Below are positions 14,806 through 21,527 of a DNA stretch of 25,518 bases, one piece after another. Every line of letters starts with the position of its first letter. The stretch's first letter is position 1. Below the pieces are notes generated by a model. That model searched no databases. It was given only the letters and a program-made list of their open reading frames with translations, and was not told the DNA's origin. Position numbers and translations under genes: made by a program. Source of the stretch: Bacillota bacterium (lineage in GTDB: Bacteria; Bacillota; Clostridia; Christensenellales; CAG-138); NCBI GenBank assembly GCA_023399275.1, contig JAEWQH010000066.1:1-25518 (forward strand). Direction: 5' to 3'.

Positions 14806-15552
14806 TCAAAACAGCTTGAATGCGTTTTGGTTGAACCAGCTGTAGCCAAGATCGAAAAACGGAATCCAGCGCAGCGTCATCGCCACGCCCGCAACCACCC
14901 ACAGCAACACCAGGCTTACGAGGATCAGCAGTATGATGGATACGGTGTGGCCCGCGCGCCCCTTGTCCTTGTCATGGTACGGCTCATCGAATATCTCGTC
15001 CCGAATGCTGTCCTTGCGCGCGCTGCTCTTTGGCGCGCGTTCGTCGGCCTTGCGTTTCTTCTTGCCCCGCTGCGGCGCCTGCGCCTGCTCGGCGCGCCAG
15101 GAGAGCGGCTCCGCCTCCGCCTTGCGCTGCGGCGCGCTCTTTTGCGCTTCTTCCCGCCAGATGAACGCATCCCCCTCCTGCACGGACTTCGGCTTTTCGG
15201 ATGCAGCAGGCATGGCCCCTGCTTCGGTTCCAAACACGGAGGCAGTGGTCACGATCTCGTGATCCAGCTCGCTTTCAATGGTACGCATATCCGCGCTGAT
15301 CTGCGCGTAGGTGGAGATGTTTCGCTCGATCAGGTCTCCAAACCAGAGCGCCCAGCCGTCGTCCTCCGGCTGCTGCTGCACGATGGCGACAAACTGGCCA
15401 AAGGTCTGGCGCGCAGCTTCGCGCGCAAGGTCTTTGTCGCGCGTGCGCTCAAAGGCGCGCTGATACACCGCGCCGCCATAAGCCGCGACAAGCTCCTTGA
15501 CTGCTTCTTTTTCACCGCGGCGGATGCGATGAACCAACTCTGAAAGCTGCAT
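14806..15552 (-). CDS. Membrane-tethered protein with degenerate sigma-70 region 2
   Basis: A 248-aa protein. Residues 1-60 read like sigma region 2 (R-x-G-E-K-E-A-V-x-E-L, Y-G-G-A-V-Y, D-L-A-R-E-A-A-R-Q-T-F), with a W-A-L-W-F-G-D-L segment (67-74) where ECF sigmas have their W-L-x-x-I helix. No region 4 (promoter -35 recognition) follows. Instead there is a low-complexity Ala/Glu/Lys/Pro/Gln linker (about 110-200), one membrane helix (203-225) and a short outside tail rich in aromatics. It probably sits in the membrane with the sigma-like domain in the cytoplasm. Start: ATG 15585 is in frame but overlaps the TATAAT of its own promoter, so ATG 15552, with AGGAG 10 bases ahead, is preferred. 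It is divergent from the ECF sigma gene. Function unknown; the sigma resemblance was judged by eye. Confidence 0.7.
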   Translation of the reverse strand: MQLSELVHRIRRGEKEAVKELVAAYGGAVYQRAFERTRDKDLAREAARQTFGQFVAIVQQQPEDDGWALWFGDLIERNISTYAQISADMRTIESELDHEIVTTASVFGTEAGAMPAASEKPKSVQEGDAFIWREEAQKSAPQRKAEAEPLSWRAEQAQAPQRGKKKRKADERAPKSSARKDSIRDEIFDEPYHDKDKGRAGHTVSIILLILVSLVLLWVVAGVAMTLRWIPFFDLGYSWFNQNAFKLF

Positions 15553-15583
15553 GCCTGAGGCGCTCCTATCGATAAGATGAATC

Positions 15584-15612
15584 ATTATACCATGCTTTCG
15601 CGTGTGTGGAAA
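15584..15612 (-). promoter_or_regulatory. Promoter of the sigma-like membrane gene
   Basis: On the minus strand: TTTCCA (15612-15607), 17-base spacer, TATAAT (15589-15584) with an extended -10 TG one base upstream. It decides the start codon of the gene below it, because an upstream ATG at 15585 lies within the -10 box. Confidence 0.65.
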
Positions 15613-15645
15613 GTGCCGGGGCGAGGCGGAAAGCGCGCAGCATCA

Positions 15646-15674
15646 TGGTCAATTTCAGATCTATACGCTATAAT
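15646..15674 (+). promoter_or_regulatory. Sigma-A-like promoter for the ECF sigma gene
   Basis: TGGTCA (15646-15651), 17-base spacer, TATAAT (15669-15674). It is back to back with the minus-strand promoter at 15584-15612. Confidence 0.55.
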
Positions 15675-15689
15675 GGATATGGTTTCGCC

Positions 15690-15716
15690 GGTAACCGCCG
15701 GCAGGCCATTTTCGTT
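15690..15716 (+). promoter_or_regulatory. Possible ECF-type autoregulatory promoter
   Basis: GGTAAC (15690-15695) and CGTT (15713-15716) are separated by 17 bases, resembling the AAC...CGT pattern of many ECF sigma targets. It lies between the sigma-A-like promoter and the sigma gene. Its -35 part is inside the 9-base palindrome CGGTAACCG (15689-15697). Only one instance was seen, so chance is possible. Confidence 0.3.
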
Positions 15717-15763
15717 GCAAAATATCCGCTCCGCCGCAACCTCCCGCATGGATGCGGAGTGTT

Positions 15764-16297
15764 ATGGGTGGAAGAGAGAGGAACCAAGCGTCTATGGAAC
15801 TGCTGGCCAAGCCAACCGCGCCTATCCCGGCCGACAACGCGGACGCGCTTTTTGCGCAGTATGCCAATATGGTATACCGCCTCGCGTTTCTGCGCACAAA
15901 GAGCGGAGCGGACGCGGACGACATCGTGCAGGAGGTCTTCCTGCGGGCGCTGCGCGCAAAGCCCGCCTGGAACAGCCTGGAACACCAGAAAGCCTGGTTT
16001 ATCAAGGTGACCATCAACTGCTCGAAGAGTCTGCTGACCTCCGCCTGGCGGCGGCACACCGTGCCCGAGGATGAAAATCTCCTCATCGAGATGCAGACGA
16101 ACACCGAGGTCTATCCCTATGTGCTGGCGCTTCCCGCGAAGTACCGCACGGTGGTGCATCTGTATTACTACGAAGGTTACCGCGTCGGCGAGATCGCCAA
16201 GATCATGGGCACGGCGGAAAACACGGTGAAATCCCATCTCTTCCGCGCACGCGATATGCTGCGGGAACAGTTGAAAGGGGAGTTTCAGGATGTTTAA
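15764..16297 (+). CDS. ECF-type RNA polymerase sigma factor
   Basis: A 177-aa group 4 sigma factor with two domains. Region 2 spans about 27-95 (L-F-A-Q-Y-A-N-M-V-Y-R-L-A, then A-D-D-I-V-Q-E-V-F-L-R-A, the core-binding and -10 helices). Region 4 spans about 119-170 (A-L-P-A-K-Y-R-T-V-V-H-L-Y-Y-Y-E-G, then the helix-turn-helix I-A-K-I-M-G-T-A-E-N-T-V-K-S-H-L-F-R-A-R). Three in-frame ATGs are possible: 15752, 15764 (GGAG 4 bases ahead) and 15794 (AGGA 11 bases ahead). 15764 is used here; 15794 is equally possible and leaves the domains intact. Its 3' end overlaps the beta-propeller gene by 8 bases, the usual sigma/anti-sigma coupling. Confidence 0.9.
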   Translation: MGGRERNQASMELLAKPTAPIPADNADALFAQYANMVYRLAFLRTKSGADADDIVQEVFLRALRAKPAWNSLEHQKAWFIKVTINCSKSLLTSAWRRHTVPEDENLLIEMQTNTEVYPYVLALPAKYRTVVHLYYYEGYRVGEIAKIMGTAENTVKSHLFRARDMLREQLKGEFQDV

Positions 16298-18299
16298 AGA
16301 GCAGTATATCCGTGACAACGAAAAGCTGAAAGCAAAGGAGACGTTGCTCATGGAGATCAAAGAAAAAAACGCGCGTGAAAAAATCGCCCTCACGCCGCGG
16401 CAAAAGTTCGTTCGATACGGGGCGGTATTCGCGGCATTCGTACTTGTGGCGGCCGGCGTATTCGGCGTTATCAACGCAAGCGCAAGCAAAAGCGATGCCG
16501 CCGCGCCTGCAAGCGCGACGCTATCCGCCGCTGCAACCACCATAGAAAGCTACGACGACATCTACGGGCTCATCGAGTCCATGCAGCGCGACAGCGGCGT
16601 CTATTCCGGCGGCGGCGTGATGACGGAAGGCGCGCTCGAGGACAGCGCCGCCGTGGCGGAAGCGCCCGCGGCAGACGGCGCCAAGACGGAGGCCGCTGCG
16701 GCCATACCCACAACGGATGCCGGCAGCCTCGACTACTCCGAAACCAACGTTCAGGTCAAGGGCGTGGATGAAGCGGATATCGTCAAGACCGACGGCAGCT
16801 ACATCTACTATCTTGCGGGTAACCAGCTCAACATCCTCAAGCCGGACGGCGCGGGCACCAAACTCGTCTCCTCAACGGCGCTGAGCAGCGACGACAGTTG
16901 GTGGGGCTACAACGCCGAGATGTTCCTGCTCGGCTCGCGGCTGATGATCATCACCCAGAGCTTCAACACCGTTTGGGTCAACGACACGAGCGGCCGCTAT
17001 GAGACCAACACCGACCAGACCAGCGCGGTCATCTACGACGTCAGCAGCCCCGAAAAGCCCGTTTCGGTCGTTTCTCTGGGGCAGAGCGGCAACTACGTCA
17101 GCTCCCGTATGATCGGCGACTACGTCTATCTCGTGACCTCGCAGTACATCTACAATCCCGTCAAGGGCACGCCGGTCACCTATATCCCGGCGATCTCGTC
17201 CGGTGCGGAGAGCAAGCTGCTCGACCCGGCCGACCTCTACATCGGCGGCACGCCGCAAAGCGCGGCGTACACCGTGGTCGGCTCCATCAACCTCAAGAGC
17301 GGCGCAAACTTCACCTCGGCCAAGGCGGTCTTCGGCGGTTCGAGCGAGATCTATGCCAACGCGGACTACCTGCTGCTCGCATTCTCGCGCTACACGGACG
17401 AAACCCTGCCCATCGCGCTCGATCAAGACGGCAAGAACGTTCAGATCACGCGCGGCGCATCCAGCACGGACCTCGTGCTGCTCAGCCTCGCCGAGGGGCA
17501 GATCACCCGCCTGGCCGGCGGCAGCGTGCCCGGAAGCCTGCTCAACCAGTTCTCGATGGATGTGTATCAAAACATCATCCGCGTCGTCACCACGGTGGAC
17601 AGCTGGGAGCAGCGCATCTATACCGACGGCGTGGACACCTACGAATACGACAGCACCACCGCAAACGCGCTCTACACGCTGGATCTGGATCTCAACATAC
17701 TCGGCAAGATCGAAAATCTGGCCAAGGACGAGACCGTCCAGAGCGTGCGCTTCGACGGAAGCATCGGCTACTTCGTCACTTTCCGCCAGGTAGACCCTCT
17801 GTTTGCGGTCGATCTGAGCAACCCCGCAAGCCCGCGCATACTGGACTCGCTGAAGATCCCGGGCTTCTCAGAGTACCTGCACGTATTCAAGACCAACCTG
17901 CTGCTCGGCATCGGCTACAACGCGGATGAAAAGACCGGCGCGACGCAGGGCGTGAAGCTCTCCATGTTCGACACCACGGACAAGACAAACGTCAAGGAAG
18001 TGGCCACGCAGAGCGTGGACGCGAGCTGGACCATCGCCGGCAGCAACCACAAGTCCATCCTCGTGGACGCGGAGAAGAACCTGATCGCCTTCCCGGCGGA
18101 CAGCAACTACTATATCTACCGCTACTCCGCGGAAAAGGGCTTCGAGCTTGCTGCGCGCGTGAACATGTCCGCCGACCTCTCGAGCTGGAATCTACGGGGC
18201 CTGTTCATCGGGGAGTACTTCTACGTCCTCGGCGACTCCGGCGTAACCGTCGTCTCGCTAAGCGACTTCTCGGTGCTCGCCACCGTCAAGCTCGGCTGA
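16290..18299 (+). CDS. Membrane-anchored beta-propeller protein, probable anti-sigma/sensor
   Basis: A 669-aa protein. Residues 1-41 are a charged cytoplasmic segment resembling the short N-termini of Firmicute anti-sigma factors. A single membrane helix is at about 42-62, and 63-147 is a low-complexity Ala/Ser/Asp-rich linker outside the cell. From S150 to the end lies a large secreted domain beginning S-E-T-N-V-Q-V-K-G-V-D-E-A-D-I-V-K-T-D-G, the hallmark of the C-terminal beta-propeller family (Pfam Beta_propel). Repeated Y-x-Y/V-x-L-x-D segments fit propeller blades. Start ATG 16290 overlaps the sigma gene by 8 bases and has AAGGGGAG 7 bases ahead. Sequestering the sigma factor until the propeller detects an envelope signal is inferred from gene order and topology. 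It ends before a strong terminator. Confidence 0.85.
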   Translation: MFKEQYIRDNEKLKAKETLLMEIKEKNAREKIALTPRQKFVRYGAVFAAFVLVAAGVFGVINASASKSDAAAPASATLSAAATTIESYDDIYGLIESMQRDSGVYSGGGVMTEGALEDSAAVAEAPAADGAKTEAAAAIPTTDAGSLDYSETNVQVKGVDEADIVKTDGSYIYYLAGNQLNILKPDGAGTKLVSSTALSSDDSWWGYNAEMFLLGSRLMIITQSFNTVWVNDTSGRYETNTDQTSAVIYDVSSPEKPVSVVSLGQSGNYVSSRMIGDYVYLVTSQYIYNPVKGTPVTYIPAISSGAESKLLDPADLYIGGTPQSAAYTVVGSINLKSGANFTSAKAVFGGSSEIYANADYLLLAFSRYTDETLPIALDQDGKNVQITRGASSTDLVLLSLAEGQITRLAGGSVPGSLLNQFSMDVYQNIIRVVTTVDSWEQRIYTDGVDTYEYDSTTANALYTLDLDLNILGKIENLAKDETVQSVRFDGSIGYFVTFRQVDPLFAVDLSNPASPRILDSLKIPGFSEYLHVFKTNLLLGIGYNADEKTGATQGVKLSMFDTTDKTNVKEVATQSVDASWTIAGSNHKSILVDAEKNLIAFPADSNYYIYRYSAEKGFELAARVNMSADLSSWNLRGLFIGEYFYVLGDSGVTVVSLSDFSVLATVKLG

Positions 18300-18321
18300 T
18301 ACAAAACGAATCAACGGCTTA

Positions 18322-18350
18322 GCAAAAGCGGGCGTCTTGCCCGCTTTTGC
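18322..18350. terminator. Strong terminator after the sigma/propeller operon
   Basis: GCAAAAGCGGGC (18322-18333) and GCCCGCTTTTGC (18339-18350) form a perfect 12-bp stem with a 5-base loop; the TTTT lies in the stem's 3' side. It is symmetric, so it can work in both directions. Confidence 0.8.
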
Positions 18351-18362
18351 ATGCGGTGCGGC

Positions 18363-18391
18363 TTGCCGATCGCCGCAAGCAGGGCTATAAT
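18363..18391 (+). promoter_or_regulatory. Promoter of the CLC gene
   Basis: TTGCCG (18363-18368), 17-base spacer, perfect TATAAT (18386-18391). The leader to the preferred start is about 55 bases and contains a GC-rich hairpin (about 18401-18424). It does not match the fluoride riboswitch. Confidence 0.65.
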
Positions 18392-18453
18392 AAAAAAAAC
18401 TCCGCCGCGCTGCATCCGGCGCGGTGATTCCGCAACAAGAAGGTATCTGCTTC

Positions 18454-20004
18454 GTGGAAGACAAATGCGCCGCCGGCCTGCTCTCGGGCCTGAATCACCT
18501 CAAGTGGAGGGTTGCGGGCAAGGGCGTTCTGGTCGGATTTGTCGCCGGGCTGCTCGCCGCGGCATATCGCTTGCTCATTGAGTATGGAACGGAGCAGGCG
18601 GTGTCCGTCTTCGCGCTGCTGCGGCGTGCTCCTGTCTGGATTCCGGTTTGGGTCTGCGGCGCCGCGCTGATCGGCTGGCTGCTGCATCTGCTGATCCGCT
18701 GGGAGCCGTTTGCCAAAGGCAGCGGAATCCCGCAGGTCGAGGGAATCGTGCTGTTGGGTATGAAGATACGCTGGTATACGGTGCTCACCGTCCGGTTTCT
18801 TGCGGGCGCGCTTTCCAGCGTGTTTGGTCTTTCCCTCGGGCGGGAGGGTCCGTCCATCCAGATCGGCGCCGCGGGCGGGCAGGCGGTCTGCAAGGTGCTT
18901 TCTCGCGACAAGCAGGAGGAGAACTACCTCATCACCGCCGGCGCGGCGGCCGGCCTCTCCGCCGCGTTCTGTGCGCCGCTCTCCGGCATTTTGTTTTGCC
19001 TGGAGGAGGTGCACCGCTCGTTTTCGCCCCTGATTCTCCTTGCGGCGACCACCGCCGCGCTCACGGCGGACGTGGTGAGTAAGACGATCTTTGGCCTGAC
19101 GCCGGTGCTGGCGTATGGGGATATCGCGGCGATTCCGCTCTCGGCCTATCCTTGGCTCGCAGCCATCGGGCTGGCCTGCGGTCTGGTCGGTGCGCTAGCA
19201 AACAAGGGCCTGCTGCTGGCGGGCACATGGTACCTGCGCCTGCCCGCGTGGAGCCGGCCCATGCTCGCCCTGCTGCTGGCCCTGCCCTGCGGCCTCTTTT
19301 TGCCGGATGTGCTCGGCGGCGGGCAGGGACTCATCCAGCTTTCGCAGGGGATGAGCGCCTCGCTCGTTACACTGCTGGTACTGCTGCTGGCAAAATTGGC
19401 GTTCACCAGCACGAGCTTTGGCAGCGGGCTCCCCGGCGGCATCTTCCTGCCGCTGCTTTCTCTCGGCGCGCTGACAGGCGGCCTGACCGCACGGCTGCTT
19501 CTGCCGCTTGGCGTTCCGCAGGAGGCGATCGCCGCATTCAGCGTCTGCGCCATGGCGGGGGTGCTCTCCGCCGCGGTGAAAGCGCCGATCACGAGCATTT
19601 TACTCATGGCGGAGATGACCGGCTCGCTCGTCCATCTGCTGCCGGTGGCCGCGGTTGCGTTTCTTGCGCTTCTCGTGTCGGATCTGCTGCACATCTCCCC
19701 GATCTACGAGGTGCTGCTCGATCGCATGAGCGGCGCGGACGAGCCGCGCGCGGTGCACCGGCGCGGCGCGCTGGTCGAATTACCGGTGGAGCTGGGCAGC
19801 GGAACGGACGGCAAGCGCCTCTGCGAGGTGCGCTGGCCGGAGGGCGCGCTCATCGTGAGCGTCCGCCGCGGCGAACGGGAGTTTGTGCCAAACGGAAACA
19901 CGCGGCTGCTACACGGGGACTACATCACGGCGCTTTCCAGCGAGCGCTGCTTTGCCGAGACGCGCGCGGAGCTTGCGCGCCTCTGCCGCGCGGCCGGAGA
20001 CTAA
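18454..20004 (+). CDS. CLC-family H+/Cl- antiporter with C-terminal RCK_C-like domain
   Basis: A 516-aa membrane transporter. Chloride-site motifs are present: GSGIP (89-93), GREGP (129-133, with gating Glu131) and GGIFLP (328-333). A Tyr in S-P-I-Y-E-V-L-L (418) matches the inner-gate Tyr of E. coli ClcA. E184-E185 in F-C-L-E-E-V match the region of the proton-handling Glu203. With both Glu present, coupled Cl-/H+ exchange is more likely than a passive channel (inference). Residues about 437-510 form a soluble TrkA-C/RCK_C-like domain, suggesting control by a ligand. Start: GTG 18424 has no ribosome site, whereas GTG 18454 has AAGAAGG 10 bases ahead, so the latter is chosen. Confidence 0.9.
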   Translation: MEDKCAAGLLSGLNHLKWRVAGKGVLVGFVAGLLAAAYRLLIEYGTEQAVSVFALLRRAPVWIPVWVCGAALIGWLLHLLIRWEPFAKGSGIPQVEGIVLLGMKIRWYTVLTVRFLAGALSSVFGLSLGREGPSIQIGAAGGQAVCKVLSRDKQEENYLITAGAAAGLSAAFCAPLSGILFCLEEVHRSFSPLILLAATTAALTADVVSKTIFGLTPVLAYGDIAAIPLSAYPWLAAIGLACGLVGALANKGLLLAGTWYLRLPAWSRPMLALLLALPCGLFLPDVLGGGQGLIQLSQGMSASLVTLLVLLLAKLAFTSTSFGSGLPGGIFLPLLSLGALTGGLTARLLLPLGVPQEAIAAFSVCAMAGVLSAAVKAPITSILLMAEMTGSLVHLLPVAAVAFLALLVSDLLHISPIYEVLLDRMSGADEPRAVHRRGALVELPVELGSGTDGKRLCEVRWPEGALIVSVRRGEREFVPNGNTRLLHGDYITALSSERCFAETRAELARLCRAAGD

Positions 20005-20025
20005 AGAGCGCCTTTCGGCGCATAC

Positions 20026-20077
20026 AAAAAAAGGCTGTCCCGTTGCGACCGGATCGATGATCGCCCTCGGGTAGCCT
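20026..20077 (-). terminator. Terminator of the minus-strand 20100-21365 genes
   Basis: AGGCT/CCCG (20032-20042) and CGGG/AGCCT (20068-20077) form an imperfect stem with a 25-base loop. Read on the minus strand it is followed by seven T residues (20032-20026). It may also weakly terminate the CLC transcript, which has its own small hairpin GCGCC-TTTC-GGCGC (20008-20021). Confidence 0.6.
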
Positions 20078-20099
20078 CTTTACGTTGCGAAAACGCGCC

Positions 20100-20804
20100 T
20101 TATCCCAGTATGAACCGGTCGATCTTTTTCTGCTGCGCCTGCGGGTTTCGCTTTCGCACCTGCTGCGTGATGGCTTGAACCGCTTCGTCCCTGCCGATCT
20201 TCGCAGCTGCTTCAAAAACCGCATCGCCCCAAAACTGCTCGGTCGTACAAAACACGGTGGAGTACCAGCCGTATTCCTCGCCTTTTCTCGAGAGCTTCTG
20301 CTGCCTGCCGCACATCGTCAGAAACATACGCATCTGAAGCTCGGTCAGCGCGCCGTCGAAGCGGCTCTTCTCCGCCGCGTCAAAGTGCGCCAGCTGCTTG
20401 ATGGCGTGCAGCGGCAGCGTGCCGTATTCCAAAATCACGGCGTAGATCCTCTTTGCCGCGTGGCTGAGCGTGCCGTCGGCATACGCGCTGTCAAACGCGG
20501 CGTTTCCCCGCCGCGCGGCGATGAAATGCGGCGCCCAGTCCTTTGTGATATATCCGCTTTTTTTGAAGAATAGCTTGCCGTAGGCGATGTCCGCCCGCTC
20601 GTCGAGCACGCGCATCCGCCACTCCCACGGGTCGGTGTCCGGCTCGCCCGTATGCCAGCGCACGGGCGTGTCATACGGGGGCTGCTCGTCCCAGCTCCAG
20701 GGAATCAGCGCGAAGATCCCCTCGTCGTTGCCGCCGCCGATAGAAAAGCCAGCATCCAGCAACGCAGCCAAAAAATCCTGATAGTTTTGAATCTGCTCCA
20801 CCAT
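20100..20804 (-). CDS. Uncharacterised protein, possibly AlkZ-related
   Basis: A 234-aa soluble protein with no signal peptide or membrane helix. Recognisable segments are W-H-T-G-E-P-D-T-D-P-W-E-W-R near residues 50-63, then A-Y-G-K-L-F-F-K-K-S-G-Y-I. The middle (about 107-165) looks like a winged-helix-style region (L-P-L-H-A-I-K-Q-L, then a helix and L-T-E-L-Q-M-R-M-F). This recalls proteins loosely labelled AlkZ-related (AlkZ/YcaQ being a DNA glycosylase family), but I cannot confirm that, and no catalytic motif was identified. Start ATG 20804 has GGGAGGG about 5 bases ahead. It follows the YcxB-like gene by 39 bases and is likely co-transcribed with it. The C-terminus is basic and Gln-rich. 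Confidence 0.65.
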   Translation of the reverse strand: MVEQIQNYQDFLAALLDAGFSIGGGNDEGIFALIPWSWDEQPPYDTPVRWHTGEPDTDPWEWRMRVLDERADIAYGKLFFKKSGYITKDWAPHFIAARRGNAAFDSAYADGTLSHAAKRIYAVILEYGTLPLHAIKQLAHFDAAEKSRFDGALTELQMRMFLTMCGRQQKLSRKGEEYGWYSTVFCTTEQFWGDAVFEAAAKIGRDEAVQAITQQVRKRNPQAQQKKIDRFILG

Positions 20805-20843
20805 ACCGCCCTCCCTCTTCCGATGGGAAAAGAGGCTCTTTTT

Positions 20844-21365
20844 TTATCCTGCGATCTTTGCACGCCCCGAGGGAACGTATTTATGCAGCAACGCGCGCAG
20901 GGTATTCAGCTCGCCGTCGGCGATCTGCTCCTTTGGGATGACCACCGTGCGGTTTTGCCCCGCGAGCAGATAGATCGCATGGCGCGTTTCGCGCGCGAGC
21001 TGGATGTGCTTCCATGCAAAATCCGTATCTCCGCGCTCGCTCTTGACGTGTATGCCGGTCTTATCGACGACGTAGTGCACCGAAAAGTCGCTCATCTTGC
21101 CTTCTTTGTAGAGCTTGCCCACGCGCAGCACGACGGACGCCGCATTGACCCCCACCATGAGCACCGTACCCACAAAGGCGACGATCAGCGCACTGACCAG
21201 CGAGCTCGTGAGCGGCACGTCTTGCGCATAGCGGATCAGCGCGAGCATGACCGCGAGTATGACGAACGTCATCAGCCCGATGCCGATGAGCTTTCTCTTG
21301 ATCTTGAAGAAATTGTACTGGATGTTGTCCTGTCTGGTGATGGTAAAGCGTCCCGAATATGTCAT
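20844..21365 (-). CDS. YcxB-like membrane protein
   Basis: A 173-aa protein. A short N-terminal segment (T-Y-S-G-R-F-T-I-T-R-Q-D) is followed by two membrane helices (about 25-47 and 52-77). A cytoplasmic C-terminal domain contains V-V-D-K-T-G-I-H-V-K-S-E-R-G-D-T-D-F-A-W-K-H-I and later Y-L-L-A-G-Q-N-R-T-V-V-I-P-K. This pattern is characteristic of YcxB-domain proteins, whose function is unknown. An open frame continues upstream to 21473, but a perfect TTGACA-N17-TATAAT promoter lies inside it. Start ATG 21365 is therefore preferred, with AAGGAG 14 bases ahead (longer than usual). It is the first gene of a likely two-gene unit. Confidence 0.72.
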   Translation of the reverse strand: MTYSGRFTITRQDNIQYNFFKIKRKLIGIGLMTFVILAVMLALIRYAQDVPLTSSLVSALIVAFVGTVLMVGVNAASVVLRVGKLYKEGKMSDFSVHYVVDKTGIHVKSERGDTDFAWKHIQLARETRHAIYLLAGQNRTVVIPKEQIADGELNTLRALLHKYVPSGRAKIAG

Positions 21366-21401
21366 GTGCGGCTGCAACGCTCCTTCTGCGAGGATGTACT
21401 C

Positions 21402-21430
21402 ATTATACTGTCCCCGTCTGCCGCTGTCAA
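21402..21430 (-). promoter_or_regulatory. Consensus sigma-A promoter for the YcxB-like gene
   Basis: On the minus strand: TTGACA (21430-21425), exactly 17-base spacer, TATAAT (21407-21402). It matches the consensus at all twelve positions, so high basal expression is expected. It excludes the longer upstream start of the gene. Confidence 0.85.
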
Positions 21431-21452
21431 AGCGCATTGCGCCGCAAAACGC

Positions 21453-21516
21453 AACGCCCCGCGGGCGCTTCATCCGCGGGGCGTTCGGGGGACCTTCGCC
21501 GCAGGCGCGGCGAAAG
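21453..21516 (-). terminator. Tandem hairpins after the MacB-type permease
   Basis: Minus-strand transcripts leaving the permease gene first meet CTTCGCCG/CGGCGAAAG (21494-21516). Next comes a perfect 12-bp stem, AACGCCCCGCGG/CCGCGGGGCGTT (21453-21485), with a 9-base loop. The T-tract beyond is interrupted (TT...TTTT), so termination is likely but not textbook. Confidence 0.6.
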
Positions 21517-21527
21517 GATTCTGTCGT

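Noticed and set aside
14728..15543. Plus-strand open frame opposite the sigma-like membrane gene (271 codons)
   Set aside because: It begins inside the terminator hairpins and has no ribosome site; the minus reading has a promoter, ribosome site and coherent domain order.
15553..15585. Longer N-terminus of the sigma-like membrane protein from ATG 15585
   Set aside because: That ATG overlaps the TATAAT box of the gene's own promoter, so it would not be transcribed with a usable leader.
18392..18453. Fluoride riboswitch before the CLC gene
   Set aside because: The leader is short and lacks the conserved pseudoknot segments; the protein also has the GREGP and Tyr features of chloride-type CLCs.
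21366..21473. Longer N-terminus of the YcxB-like protein
   Set aside because: A fully consensus promoter lies inside the extension, and conserved sequence starts only at ATG 21365.
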